A stretch of DNA of 64,000 bases. It comes from Rhodocyclales bacterium GT-UBC (GTDB taxonomy: Bacteria > Pseudomonadota > Gammaproteobacteria > Burkholderiales > Rhodocyclaceae). The notes beneath the pieces are model-generated. The model saw nothing but the letters and a program-made list of their open reading frames with translations. It ran no database searches and was not told where the DNA came from. The position numbers and the translations under genes are program-made. The stretch is taken from the NCBI GenBank assembly GCA_003583745.1, contig QXPY01000007.1:220479-284478 (forward strand), read 5' to 3'. Below, piece by piece: positions 37,857-46,896 of the stretch (within the stretch, counting starts at the first letter, position 1; each line of letters opens with the position of its first letter).

Positions 37857-38318
37857 ATGAACCTCGACAACGACGACAAGCTCGACTTCGGTGACCTGCC
37901 ACCAGCCGTCGATCAGCTACTCCAGCAAGGCGTGGCCAGCCACTTTACCGACCCGGCGGCGGCCGAAGAATTCTTCCGCCAAGCCATCGCCCTCGATCCC
38001 ACGGCACTCCCCGCCTATCGCTGCCTGTTCAAGCACCATAACCGCAAGCGCCAGTTCGAAGCCGCTTTCGCCACCTGCACCCAGTGGCTGGCCGAAGCCG
38101 CCCGCCAAGCCGGCATCGCGCCGCAATGGCAAGCCTGGCAAAGCGCACCGCGCCCGGCCCTGGCTGCACTCAAGGGCTATGCCTTCATCCAGCTGCGGCG
38201 CGGCAATCAGGGCGATGCGGCGGCCGCGCTCGACGTGCTGTTGCGTCTCGACCCGGAGGATGGCGTCGGCGGTTCAGTCGTCGCCGCCCTGCTGCCCGAG
38301 CCAACTGCCCTCGTCTGA
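37857..38318 (+). CDS. TPR-like small protein
   Basis: A 153-residue soluble protein with helical repeats resembling tetratricopeptide motifs: AAAEEFFRQAIALDPTALPAYRCLF and FIQLRRGNQGDAAAALDVLL, the first shown here only as its core FFRQAIALDP. It is acidic at the N-terminus (NLDNDDKLDFGDLPPAVD). Its start has a weak ribosome binding site. It probably mediates protein contacts, but no partner is evident. Confidence 0.65.
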   Translation: MNLDNDDKLDFGDLPPAVDQLLQQGVASHFTDPAAAEEFFRQAIALDPTALPAYRCLFKHHNRKRQFEAAFATCTQWLAEAARQAGIAPQWQAWQSAPRPALAALKGYAFIQLRRGNQGDAAAALDVLLRLDPEDGVGGSVVAALLPEPTALV

Positions 38319-38327
38319 ACGAACCCC

Positions 38328-38349
38328 GCCCCCGCATTTCGGCGGGGGC
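38328..38349. terminator. convergent hairpin between the TPR and AAA genes
   Basis: GCCCCCGC and GCGGGGGC pair around ATTTCG in the 37-base gap between convergent genes. There is no clear T-run, so it may act as a weak or rho-assisted terminator. Confidence 0.5.
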
Positions 38350-38355
38350 TGTGCA

Positions 38356-40053
38356 TCAGACCACCACCTCCATGCCGCGGAAGATCGAGCAGCGGCGGAA
38401 GACCTCGACATCCGGCGCCACCTGCTTCTGATTGCAGTATTTCGCCACCAGCTTGGCCAGGCCCTTGATGTCCCGCCCGGTCGCTTCCGGGAAAATATCC
38501 GGCAAGCGATCGAGCAGCCCCGGTTCGACCGGCAGCGAGAACTGCGCCGCCATGACGCCCCAGATCTTGCGCCGGTCGTCACGGGTCGGGGGGTGGAACT
38601 TGATCAGCGCGATGCAGCGCGAAACGATGGCTTCGTCGATGTCATCCACCCGGTTGGTGGTCAGGAAAAGCAGGCCGTTGAAATACTCCAGCACACGCAG
38701 GAAGACGCCGACCACGGCATTCATCGTGATGTTGTCGTCGCGCGTCTTGATATAGACGTCCGCCTCGTCGATCAGCATGACCGCCCCCCAACGCTGGGCG
38801 CGGGTCAGCACCTCCTTGAGCGCCGTTTCCATCGCCGCCACGTTGAGGCCGAGCTGCCCGGAATGCACCCGATAAAGCGGCCGCTTGATGATTTCCGAAT
38901 AGACCTCGGCGGTCAGCGTCTTGCCTACCCCGGCCGGGCCAGCGCAAAGGACGGTCGTACCGCCTGACTTGCCGGCAACGATGTCGTCCATCAGCACATC
39001 CATCTCGGCGGTCAGGATATCGATCAGGTCGGTCTGTTCCGGCGGCAGCACCAGCTTGTCTTTCAATTCCGGCTGGTAGGCATAGGGCTGCATGTCGTCG
39101 ACATGGACCCAGACATAATGGTGCAGGTCGAGATGGAACATCAGCATGTAGAAATGCACCGGCAACTCGGTGAACAGGCCCTTTGGCTGCTCGGCCTGGG
39201 CCGCCTCGACCTCGGCCTCCTCCTTGCCGGAAAGCCGCGAATTGCGTGCCACCCGGCGGACGAACTTGGCCATGATGTCGCCGGTCGCATCGAGTGCCAG
39301 CACGCGTTCGCCGAGGATGCTCTCGTCGTTGACCAGGCGCGCCGGGCTACCGGTCGAGGACAGGATGATCATGTCCTTGCGTGAATAATCGGTGTCGCGA
39401 TGCGTCGCCGTCGGGTTCTCGGCGAAATAGCCAACCCCGGTCCCGGAAAACTGCGCGCCGTACTGGGCCCGCCAGTCGAAATAGCGCGCCGCCCCTTCGT
39501 CATAGCTCTGCAGCAGCGCCGGCGTTTCCTTGACGAAGCCCTTGGCGGCGAGGATTTCCGGAATGGTCCGGCCGGCGATATCAGGCCCGGCAATGCGCAG
39601 CGTCGCTGTCGCCAGCCGCGCCTTGGCATTGGCCTTCAGCTCGACAAAGATCTTGCCGGTCTCCTCTTCCGAGGGCGGCGTGAAATCGAGCCGGGTCACC
39701 ACGTAAGGCAATGGCTTGCCGGTAATCCCGGCCGAGAACACCCAGCCGCGCGAAGCGCCTTCGGCCAGATAGCGGGCAATGGCCGGCACCGCCATTTCCA
39801 GCTCCTCGGGTTCGAAACGCTTGCCGCCTTCGCGCAGGGCCTTCTGCAAGGTCCCGATCTGCGCCCCGCGCGCCCGCAGTTCGTGGTCGCCCCCGGCATA
39901 GCGCTCGCGCAGAAAATCCAGCTCGGCGTCGCTCAGGTTGGCAAAAGGAATCTCGACCTTGTTGCCGAAACGCAATTGTTCCTCGACATAAGCCAGGCGG
40001 GGAAAGGCCTGGATCATGGCGGCAATGTGCGGACGTTCGATTTGCAGCTTCAT
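38356..40053 (-). CDS. AAA-family ATPase with an unrecognised N-terminal region
   Basis: The 565-residue protein has a C-terminal AAA domain with Walker A CAGPAGVGKTLTAEVYSE (about 372-379) and Walker B VMLIDEADVYIK (about 424-431). A sensor/arginine-finger region LLFLTTNRVDDIDEAIVSRC follows. The first 340 residues contain no domain I recognise; they are rich in charged residues and include a block LFTELPVHFYMLMFHLDLHH just before the AAA module. It does not match FtsH, Clp or ZapE. It is a single gene between convergent and divergent neighbours, so its substrate is unknown. Confidence 0.85.
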   Translation of the reverse strand: MKLQIERPHIAAMIQAFPRLAYVEEQLRFGNKVEIPFANLSDAELDFLRERYAGGDHELRARGAQIGTLQKALREGGKRFEPEELEMAVPAIARYLAEGASRGWVFSAGITGKPLPYVVTRLDFTPPSEEETGKIFVELKANAKARLATATLRIAGPDIAGRTIPEILAAKGFVKETPALLQSYDEGAARYFDWRAQYGAQFSGTGVGYFAENPTATHRDTDYSRKDMIILSSTGSPARLVNDESILGERVLALDATGDIMAKFVRRVARNSRLSGKEEAEVEAAQAEQPKGLFTELPVHFYMLMFHLDLHHYVWVHVDDMQPYAYQPELKDKLVLPPEQTDLIDILTAEMDVLMDDIVAGKSGGTTVLCAGPAGVGKTLTAEVYSEIIKRPLYRVHSGQLGLNVAAMETALKEVLTRAQRWGAVMLIDEADVYIKTRDDNITMNAVVGVFLRVLEYFNGLLFLTTNRVDDIDEAIVSRCIALIKFHPPTRDDRRKIWGVMAAQFSLPVEPGLLDRLPDIFPEATGRDIKGLAKLVAKYCNQKQVAPDVEVFRRCSIFRGMEVVV

Positions 40054-40220
40054 GGATGGCCCCGGTCAATGCGAATTCCTCAGCCGAGCGAATTCCATGC
40101 CGACGCAAAATCGGGGCAAAGCGACTTTTAAACAAAGACTTGGCAAAAACACCTCGTTGTCGGGCTTGCCACAATCAATCCGTGGGATACTCCGCCCCCT
40201 CGCTCACGAACGGACCACCG

Positions 40221-41234
40221 ATGACGGCCCCTGCCCAGAAACCCGGACTGCACGTCCGCAACAAGAACGCCAGCGGCTACGATTTCGCCGCGCTGACCGC
40301 CGTCGCACCGGGGCTGGTCAAGTACGTCATCACCACCAAGGCGGGCACGCCGAGCATCGACTTTGCCAACCCGGCCGCCGTCAAGGCCTTCAACCGCGCC
40401 CTGCTCGCCCTGCACTACGGCGTCCGCGGCTGGGAGATCCCGGCCGGCTACCTGTGCCCGCCGATCCCCGGCCGGGCCGATTACATCCACCATCTGGCCG
40501 ACCTGCTGGCCAGCTGCAACAAGAAAACCATCCCGACCGGCCGCGGCGTGCGCGTGCTCGACATCGGCGTCGGCGCCAACTGCGTCTACCCGCTGATCGG
40601 CTTTGCCGAATATGGCTGGCGCTTTCTCGGCGTCGACATCGACGAAGCCGCCCTCGCCAACGCCCGCATGATCCTCGGCAAGAACCCGGAGGCCGAGGCC
40701 GCCGTCGAACTGCGCCACCAGCCGGTGTGGGACAACATCTTCACCGGCCTGCTGCGTTCCGGCGAGAACTTCGATCTGAGCATGTGCAATCCGCCCTTCC
40801 ACAACTCGCCGGACGACGTCATCGCAGTCAGCCAGCGCAAATGGAACAACCTCGGCAAGCCCGGCGCTCGCAAACCGAGCGCCCCGCCCCGGCTGAATTT
40901 CGGCGGCGGCGGCACCGAGCTGTGGTGCAACGGCGGCGAACGCGCCTTCGTCAAGAACATGATCGAGCAAAGCACCGCCATCCCGAAGCGGGTGATGTGG
41001 TTCACCAGCCTGGTTTCGCAGGCCGACAACCTGGTGCATATCGAAGCGGCGCTGAAGAAGGCCAAGGTGGTCGATTCGCGCATCATCCCGATGGCGCAGG
41101 GCCAGAAGACCAGTCGTTTCGTCGCCTGGACCTTTACCGGCAACGGCGACCGGGAAAAATGGCGGCGGGCCAACTGGTCGGACGAAGCCATCCCCGAAGC
41201 CTGCCCCCCTCGCTTCGAGACCGGCGAGCGCTAA
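40221..41234 (+). CDS. rlmF: 23S rRNA (adenine-N6)-methyltransferase RlmF
   Basis: RlmF methylates A1618 of 23S rRNA. The 337-residue protein opens KPGLHVRNKNASGYDFAAL and has the SAM-binding VRVLDIGVGANCVYPLIG near residue 112. The N6-adenine methyltransferase signature NPPF lies in LSMCNPPFHNSPDDVI. The ATG at 40221 gives the family N-terminus; upstream codons read as unrelated sequence. It converges with the WYL regulator gene, overlapping by four bases. Confidence 0.94.
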   Translation: MTAPAQKPGLHVRNKNASGYDFAALTAVAPGLVKYVITTKAGTPSIDFANPAAVKAFNRALLALHYGVRGWEIPAGYLCPPIPGRADYIHHLADLLASCNKKTIPTGRGVRVLDIGVGANCVYPLIGFAEYGWRFLGVDIDEAALANARMILGKNPEAEAAVELRHQPVWDNIFTGLLRSGENFDLSMCNPPFHNSPDDVIAVSQRKWNNLGKPGARKPSAPPRLNFGGGGTELWCNGGERAFVKNMIEQSTAIPKRVMWFTSLVSQADNLVHIEAALKKAKVVDSRIIPMAQGQKTSRFVAWTFTGNGDREKWRRANWSDEAIPEACPPRFETGER

Positions 41235-41932
41235 GCTGCCGCCTCGCCCTCGCCACGGGCATTGGCCAGGTAATCGCGCCATAGATGGCCGTAGCGGTCG
41301 TCGAAAGCCGCATCGAGCAAGTCGACCTGCTTGATCCGGTCCACGCGAAAAGTCCTGAACGATTCGCGCAGTTCGCACCAGGCGCCGAGCGTCCAGCAAT
41401 GCCCCCAGAAAACCAGGCCGAGCGGCCACAAGGTGCGTTGCGACAGTTCGCCATCAGCCCGCCGGTAGCCGACCAGTAGCTTGCGGCCGGACTCCATGCC
41501 GGCCCGCAACATTTCCATCGGTTCGCGCAGCGGCGCCGGCTGCAGGCAATCGAGGGCGAGAAAGCGCCGGCTGCTCGCCCCTACTTTCTGCTCCAGGGCC
41601 TGCGGCAAAACCGCTTCGATGCGTGCCATGGCCTGGGCCGCTGCCTTGCCCAGCGCCGGATCGCCCCAGGCCTGGACCAGCTTGGCACCGACCACCAGCG
41701 CCTCCAGTTCGTCGCCGGAAAACATCAGCGGCGGCACCTGGTAACCCCGGCGCAGCCGATAGCCTACCCCCGCCTCGCCATCGATCGGCGCCCCCGACTT
41801 CACCAGGTCGGCAATGTCGCGATAGATCGTGCGCTCCGAGACCTCCAGCGCAGTAGCCAGCGCATTGGCCGTCACCACCCGCCCGTGGCGGAGCAACAGG
41901 ATGATCTGGAACAGGCGATCGGCAGGACGCAT
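41231..41932 (-). CDS. YafY-type HTH/WYL transcriptional regulator
   Basis: The 233-residue protein has an N-terminal HTH (RPADRLFQIILLLRHGRVV, LEVSERTIYRDIADLVKSG) and a WYL-type ligand domain (LVGYRRADGELSQRTLWPLG, GHCWTLGAWCELRESFRTFR). WYL domains bind small ligands or nucleic acids. It is divergent from the VOC gene, 147 bases away, which is the usual arrangement when a YafY-type regulator controls a glyoxalase-like enzyme. Confidence 0.9.
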   Translation of the reverse strand: MRPADRLFQIILLLRHGRVVTANALATALEVSERTIYRDIADLVKSGAPIDGEAGVGYRLRRGYQVPPLMFSGDELEALVVGAKLVQAWGDPALGKAAAQAMARIEAVLPQALEQKVGASSRRFLALDCLQPAPLREPMEMLRAGMESGRKLLVGYRRADGELSQRTLWPLGLVFWGHCWTLGAWCELRESFRTFRVDRIKQVDLLDAAFDDRYGHLWRDYLANARGEGEAAA

Positions 41933-42079
41933 GGCAAGGCTCGGAATCGGGGAATTTCAGCATAACACGGGCTTTTGCAGGCCAGGCAAAGCCTCCTGAC
42001 ACCATGCTGTCAGGAGCCCCCGGCCAGAATGCGCTGCATCAACGGCAGCCCGCCGCTGAACCTCAAACGGAGAAACATC

Positions 42080-42448
42080 ATGCAAAACCCCCTGCGCTGG
42101 TTCGAAATCGCCACCACCGACCTGGAACGCGCCGTACGCTTCTATCAGACCGTCTTCGCCACCGAACTGCGCCGCGAAACCTGCGGCGACATCGCCATGG
42201 CCATCTTCCCTTACGCCGAGCCCTTCCCGAGCGGCGCCCTGGTCGCCATGCCGCAACTGCAACCGCGCGACAACGGCACCCTGATCTACCTCGACGGCGG
42301 CGACGACCTGAATGCCGTCCTCGCCCGCATTCCGGCAGCCGGCGGCCAGGTCGTCATGGAAAAGACCGACCTCGGCAACGACATCGGCCACATCGCGCTG
42401 TTCATCGACAGCGAAGGCAACCGGGTCGGGGTGTATTCGCAACACTGA
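42080..42448 (+). CDS. VOC-family (glyoxalase/bleomycin-resistance-like) protein
   Basis: The 122-residue protein has one VOC module: LRWFEIATTDLERAVRFYQ, VFATELRRETCGDIAMAIFP, LIYLDGGDDLNAVLARI and DIGHIALFIDSEGNRVGVYS. A single module must dimerise to make an active site. A CGGAG ribosome binding site sets the ATG at 42080. It is divergent from the WYL regulator, its probable controller. The substrate is unknown. Confidence 0.88.
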   Translation: MQNPLRWFEIATTDLERAVRFYQTVFATELRRETCGDIAMAIFPYAEPFPSGALVAMPQLQPRDNGTLIYLDGGDDLNAVLARIPAAGGQVVMEKTDLGNDIGHIALFIDSEGNRVGVYSQH

Positions 42449-42539
42449 TTCGCCGGCAAACCGGGCCGGCCCGCCAGCGAGCGGGTCGGCACAGCGCGGG
42501 CGACGACAAGCGCATCCCGATGACATTACAATCGCCGCC

Positions 42540-43382
42540 ATGCCGACCGCGCTTTTTACCGTCCCGCCACGCCTCGCCGACCTGCTCGGCAATCTCCTGC
42601 TGACGACATTACCCGGCGGCCCCTACCTGCTGCCGGCGACGCTGCAGCCCATGCTGCTGATCATCCTGAGCGGCGAAATCCGCCTCGAACTGCCCGACGG
42701 CAGCAGCCAGCGCTTGCCACAACTGGGCCTGAGCGGCGCAACCAGCGGCATCTGTCGCGCCAGCGCCACGCCGGGCACGCGAATCCTGCTCGCCTCGGTC
42801 TTGCCCGGGCAACTGCCGCGTCTCTTCGGCATGTCGGCCTCGGCCATCATCGAGGCCTTCGTGCCGCTGGATGATCTGCTGCCGCGGCCGCTACTCGCCG
42901 AATTGAGCGAGAAACTCGCCGCCGGCGGCTCGCCGGGCGAGCAGGTCGCGCTTTGCACGGATTTTTTCCTCACCTTGCAGGCCATGCAGACACAGCGCCC
43001 GGCCGACCTGGTCATCCCGGAAAACTGGCTGTTTCGCCCACTCGCCGAGATCGCCGATGCCTGCGCGCTCAGCCCGCGCCAGTTCGAACGGCGCTTCCGC
43101 CACAGCTACGGCCAGAGCCTGCGCGCCTTCCGCCAGCAAGCGCGCTGTAGCCGCATGCTCGTCGATCTGGTTTTCGGCCGCCGCGAATTCGCTGCCTGGG
43201 CCGACATCGCGGCCAGCGCCGGCTATTGCGACCAGGCGCACCTGAGCCGCGACCTGCGCCAATTCACCGGTTACGCCCCGGCCCAACTCGGCCGGCGACT
43301 GGCTGCGGACGACCCCGCCCTGTGGCCTTATCGCCTGAGTGCCGGGCAGATATCCAGGCTGTTCGGCTCGATGAGCTTCTGA
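42540..43382 (+). CDS. AraC-family transcriptional regulator
   Basis: A 280-residue regulator with a cupin-like N-terminal sensor (about 1-140) and a C-terminal double HTH (RPLAEIADACALSPRQFERR, FAAWADIAASAGYCDQAHLS, RQFTGYAPAQL). It is followed 80 bases later by DUF2867 and membrane-protein genes, which may be its targets. The effector is not identifiable. Confidence 0.87.
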   Translation: MPTALFTVPPRLADLLGNLLLTTLPGGPYLLPATLQPMLLIILSGEIRLELPDGSSQRLPQLGLSGATSGICRASATPGTRILLASVLPGQLPRLFGMSASAIIEAFVPLDDLLPRPLLAELSEKLAAGGSPGEQVALCTDFFLTLQAMQTQRPADLVIPENWLFRPLAEIADACALSPRQFERRFRHSYGQSLRAFRQQARCSRMLVDLVFGRREFAAWADIAASAGYCDQAHLSRDLRQFTGYAPAQLGRRLAADDPALWPYRLSAGQISRLFGSMSF

Positions 43383-43462
43383 ACCATGTCGTTTCGGTAC
43401 AAGACCGCCCCCTTGCCGGCTCGGTAAATTGGCCGGCATTTCATCCAGCGAGGTCTTTTGCC

Positions 43463-43960
43463 ATGCCAGCCCAACTGCCCGCCTCCTCCGCCCTGAGCGG
43501 CGAACAGGAAGCCTACCCCTACCGTGACAGCGCCAGCCGCCCGGTGCAACGCCAGACCGTCGGCAGCGACGAACTGATCGCCGCCTTCCATGCCGTCGCA
43601 CCCGGCTGGGTCGATGCTCTGATGCGGGTGCGCGACCGCCTGGTCGGCCGGTGCGGCCTGAAGACCGGCGGCCCACGGCAGGCCTTGCCGACGCCCCCAT
43701 TTCAGCTTGGCCAGCGCCTCGGCGTCTTCCGCATTATTCACCTGGCCCCAGGCGAAGCCGTTCTCGGCGAGGACGACCGACATCTCGATTTTCGCGTCTC
43801 GCTGCTGTGTGCCGCCGGACAGCTCCGGGTCAGCACCCTGGTCCGCCCGCACAATCTCTTAGGCTGGCTTTACCTGGCCAGCGTCCTGCCCTTCCATCAC
43901 TTGATCTCGAGCGTGATGATCGGCCGCATGGCCCGGCAACTGAACCGGGAACAACCATGA
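43463..43960 (+). CDS. DUF2867 domain protein
   Basis: A 165-residue soluble protein ending in the DUF2867 pattern HLAPGEAVLGEDDRHLDFRV and HNLLGWLYLASVLPFHHLIS, which is distantly START/SRPBCC-like. GAGG precedes the ATG at 43463. Its TGA overlaps the next start (ATGA). Function is unknown. Confidence 0.82.
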   Translation: MPAQLPASSALSGEQEAYPYRDSASRPVQRQTVGSDELIAAFHAVAPGWVDALMRVRDRLVGRCGLKTGGPRQALPTPPFQLGQRLGVFRIIHLAPGEAVLGEDDRHLDFRVSLLCAAGQLRVSTLVRPHNLLGWLYLASVLPFHHLISSVMIGRMARQLNREQP

Positions 43961-44343
43961 ACCGCCCGCTCCTTGGCGCCATCCTGCTGGGCACCGTGAC
44001 GGCGCTGATCCATCTGCTGGCCGGCGGCCAGGATATCGCAAAGCCCCTGCTCGCCGCAGCGCTCGAACCAACGCTGAAATTCACCCTCTACGCGGTCTGG
44101 CACACGGCCACGCTGAGCCTCTCGGCCAGCGTCATCGGCTGGATTTACTGCCTGTATCGACCCGCCGCTGCCCTCGTCGGGAAATTCCTCGGCCTGCTGT
44201 GGTGCGGCTTCGGCCTGGTCTTTCTCGCCGTCACCGCGGCTTTCCCCGAATACGATCTATTCTGGCAATTGCCGCAATGGCTGCTGCTCATTCCCTGCGG
44301 CCTGCTCGTCCTGTGGGGACTACGGCGCCCGGCCGCCACGTAG
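43957..44343 (+). CDS. small integral membrane protein
   Basis: A 128-residue protein with about four hydrophobic segments (LLGAILLGTVTALIHLLAGG, FTLYAVWHTATLSLSASVIG, FLGLLWCGFGLVFLAVTAAF, WLLLIPCGLLVLWGL). It is translationally coupled to the DUF2867 gene. The histidines in the first two helices are noticeable, but I recognise no family. Confidence 0.75.
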   Translation: MNRPLLGAILLGTVTALIHLLAGGQDIAKPLLAAALEPTLKFTLYAVWHTATLSLSASVIGWIYCLYRPAAALVGKFLGLLWCGFGLVFLAVTAAFPEYDLFWQLPQWLLLIPCGLLVLWGLRRPAAT

Positions 44344-44470
44344 GCATCGGCTTGAAGCCGGACCGCTAGTGCGGCCAGCCCGGATCGATGGCATGGAAGC
44401 GGCGGGACGAATAGGTCAGTCGGGACAGGAACAGTATAATCACCGGCCTTATTTGCCAGTGATCCGTCCA

Positions 44471-45316
44471 GTGTCCGACCGCCTTGCCGTCCTGCCCCAA
44501 TATCTGATCCCGAAACAGGCGCTGACCATCCTCGCCGGCAAGCTCGCCGGCGCCGAGGCCGGCAGCCTGACCACCCGCGTCATCCGCTGGTTCGTCGGGC
44601 GTTACGGCGTCAATATGGCCGAAGCGGCCAATCCGGATATCGCCAGCTACAAGAGTTTCAACGAATTCTTCACCCGGCCGCTGCAGGCCGGCGCCCGCCC
44701 GACGGCCGACGCCGCCTACCTCTGCCCGGTCGATGGGGCGATCAGCCAGTTCGGCCCGATCAATCGCGACCAGATTTTCCAGGCCAAGGGCCACAGCTAT
44801 TCGACCACCGCCCTGGTCGGCGGCGACCGCGAACTGGCCAAGCGCTTCGAGAACGGCAGCTTCGCCACGCTCTACCTCAGCCCGCGCGACTACCATCGCA
44901 TCCACATGCCCTGCGACGGCAAGCTGATCCGCATGATCTACGTGCCCGGCGCCCTGTTCTCGGTCAATCCGACCACGGCACGCGGCGTCCCCGGCCTGTT
45001 CGCGCGCAACGAACGGGTGGTCTGCGTTTTCGAATCTGCCAACGGCCCTTTCGTGCTCACCCTGGTCGGCGCCACCATCGTCGGCAGCATGGCCACCGTC
45101 TGGCATGGCGTGGTCAATCCGCCGCGTCCCGGCGTCGTCCGTGAATGGCGTTACGACGAGCAGAACATCGTGTTGAAGAAAGGCGATGAAATGGGCCGCT
45201 TCCTGCTCGGCTCCACCGTCGTCATGCTCTTCCCCAAGGACACGCTGCAGTTCAATCCGGACTGGACGCCAACCCGCCCGATCCGCATGGGTGAAGCGAT
45301 GAGCAAGGCCGGGTGA
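44471..45316 (+). CDS. psd: phosphatidylserine decarboxylase proenzyme
   Basis: Psd makes phosphatidylethanolamine from phosphatidylserine at the inner membrane. The 281-residue proenzyme self-cleaves at LGST to make a pyruvoyl group on serine 248 (GRFLLGSTVVMLF). YLSPRDYHRIHMPCDGKLIR carries the conserved histidines, and VDGAISQFGPI the early aspartate. The GTG at 44471 yields the expected SDRLAVLPQYLIPK opening; upstream codons are not family-like. It overlaps the next gene by four bases. Confidence 0.95.
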   Translation: MSDRLAVLPQYLIPKQALTILAGKLAGAEAGSLTTRVIRWFVGRYGVNMAEAANPDIASYKSFNEFFTRPLQAGARPTADAAYLCPVDGAISQFGPINRDQIFQAKGHSYSTTALVGGDRELAKRFENGSFATLYLSPRDYHRIHMPCDGKLIRMIYVPGALFSVNPTTARGVPGLFARNERVVCVFESANGPFVLTLVGATIVGSMATVWHGVVNPPRPGVVREWRYDEQNIVLKKGDEMGRFLLGSTVVMLFPKDTLQFNPDWTPTRPIRMGEAMSKAG

Positions 45317-45606
45317 AACCGGTCCGCCTGATCATCCGCGGCATCACCGGGCTGGCCCTGGTCCTGCCTGCCGCCTGGCTGGCCTGGTCAGGCAAGCCGC
45401 TGCCCCTGCTATTGCTGTTGACGATTGCGGCAGCCCTGGTCGCCATCCGTGTCGGCCAGGAGGGTGAAGCGCGTTACGGCCGTCGCGTGCCGATCACCGA
45501 AATGCTCGCCCTGGGCCGGCAAGGCGACCGCCGGATGTTGCTTGGCGGCATTGCCGGCTATCTGATGGCGGGCGGCATGCTCCTCGCCCTCTTCCTGGCG
45601 TTCTAG
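45313..45606 (+). CDS. small membrane protein downstream of psd
   Basis: A 97-residue protein with three hydrophobic stretches (IIRGITGLALVLPAAWLAW, PLLLLLTIAAALVAIRVG, LLGGIAGYLMAGGMLLALFL). The GTG start overlaps the psd stop (GTGA), so it is co-translated with psd. No family recognised. Confidence 0.65.
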   Translation: MKPVRLIIRGITGLALVLPAAWLAWSGKPLPLLLLLTIAAALVAIRVGQEGEARYGRRVPITEMLALGRQGDRRMLLGGIAGYLMAGGMLLALFLAF

Positions 45607-46844
45607 TCTGTCGGCCGCCGGTCAGGATGCCGGCTGGAAATCAGGTAAGGCACCAGATTGTCGGCCAGCAACATGCCGACCGCCAGCACGGCGCCGGTCA
45701 AAATCATCTCGGTCAGCAAACCGATGCCGATCTGGCTGTCCTGCTGCATCAGCGCATGCAGGCCGCGAAAGCCCATGCTGCCCGGCACCAGGGTGATCAG
45801 GCCGGGGATCTGCACCAGCACGGCCGGACGCCGGCGCAACGCATGGTAGACATGCCCGGCTGCCCCGACCGTCAGGGCACCGGCAAAGGCACCGACAATC
45901 GGGCCGAGCGCCGAACCGACCAGCGTGTAGGTGGCCCAGGCGAGCAGGCAGGCCGCTACCGAAACCAGCAATGATGAGAGCGGCGCCTGGATGACGCCGA
46001 GCAAGGAAACGCCAAGCAGCGCGATGGCCGGCCAGGTGACCCAGCCGGGCAACGGCGTCGGCAGGCTGGCCAACTGCGGCGGCAGGATCTGCAGGCTGAT
46101 CTGGGTGCCGATCACCAGACCGCCACCGATCAGGAAGAGCAGCATGAAGGCCCCGGCCAACCGGCTGCTGCCGGCCAGGAAATTCTGCGTCGCCAGTTCC
46201 GACATCGCCACCGTCAGCATGAAGCCGGGCAGCAACAGCACGACGCCGGCCAATGCCGAGATGAAAGGCGACTGCTGCGGCAGCAGCACGCCCAGCCCCT
46301 GGGCCAGCATCGCCGCCAGCGCGCAGAGAATGACCGGGACAGCCGGACCGAGGCCGCGCACCTTGCCCAATTGCTGGTGCGCCGCCATGAACAGCATGCC
46401 GATCAGGCCCCCGCAAAGCATTTCCAGCCAGCCGCCGCGCAACAGGACGGCGACCGCCGCAGAAAGCAGGAAGCCCATCCCGGCCAGCGACCAGCCCGAC
46501 CACGGCGGCGGCATCCGCATGATGCCTTCGAGACGGGCGATGTAGTCGCCGAGGCGGGCAGGCTGATCGATCGCATCGACCAGTTGCTGCAACTCGATCA
46601 GACGCGCCATGTTGTAGTCGTAGGGCGGCAGCCGCAGCAGCTCGACGCGGCGCGCCCCACCCGGCGCCACCACGGTCAGGGCGAGAAAAGTCAGCACCGC
46701 GAAGCCTTCGACGCGCACGCCGAGGCGCTGGCCGACGGCGACCAGCGTCGCTTCCAGATCATGGGCCGGCGCACCGCACAAATGCAGCGCCCGACCGAGA
46801 TCGCGCAAAAAGGCGGCAGTGGTGTCCAGCGTCGGATCGTTCAT
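45603..46844 (-). CDS. threonine/serine exporter (ThrE-like) family protein
   Basis: The 413-residue protein fuses the ThrE (YjjP-like) and DUF3815-type halves. The soluble opening has LHLCGAPAHDLEATLVAVGQ and GVRVEGFAVLTFLALTV. About ten membrane helices follow, beginning FLLSAAVAVLLRGG, with LPGFMLTVAMSELATQNFLAG in the middle and ITLVPGSMGFRGLHAL in the second half. Homologues export threonine or serine or take part in succinate-related transport. It is convergent with the psd unit, sharing four bases. Confidence 0.85.
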   Translation of the reverse strand: MNDPTLDTTAAFLRDLGRALHLCGAPAHDLEATLVAVGQRLGVRVEGFAVLTFLALTVVAPGGARRVELLRLPPYDYNMARLIELQQLVDAIDQPARLGDYIARLEGIMRMPPPWSGWSLAGMGFLLSAAVAVLLRGGWLEMLCGGLIGMLFMAAHQQLGKVRGLGPAVPVILCALAAMLAQGLGVLLPQQSPFISALAGVVLLLPGFMLTVAMSELATQNFLAGSSRLAGAFMLLFLIGGGLVIGTQISLQILPPQLASLPTPLPGWVTWPAIALLGVSLLGVIQAPLSSLLVSVAACLLAWATYTLVGSALGPIVGAFAGALTVGAAGHVYHALRRRPAVLVQIPGLITLVPGSMGFRGLHALMQQDSQIGIGLLTEMILTGAVLAVGMLLADNLVPYLISSRHPDRRPTD

Positions 46845-46896
46845 CGGATCAATCAGCCATGTGCCGGCTTGCCGTTCGGCAAGCCGCTTGCGGCAA

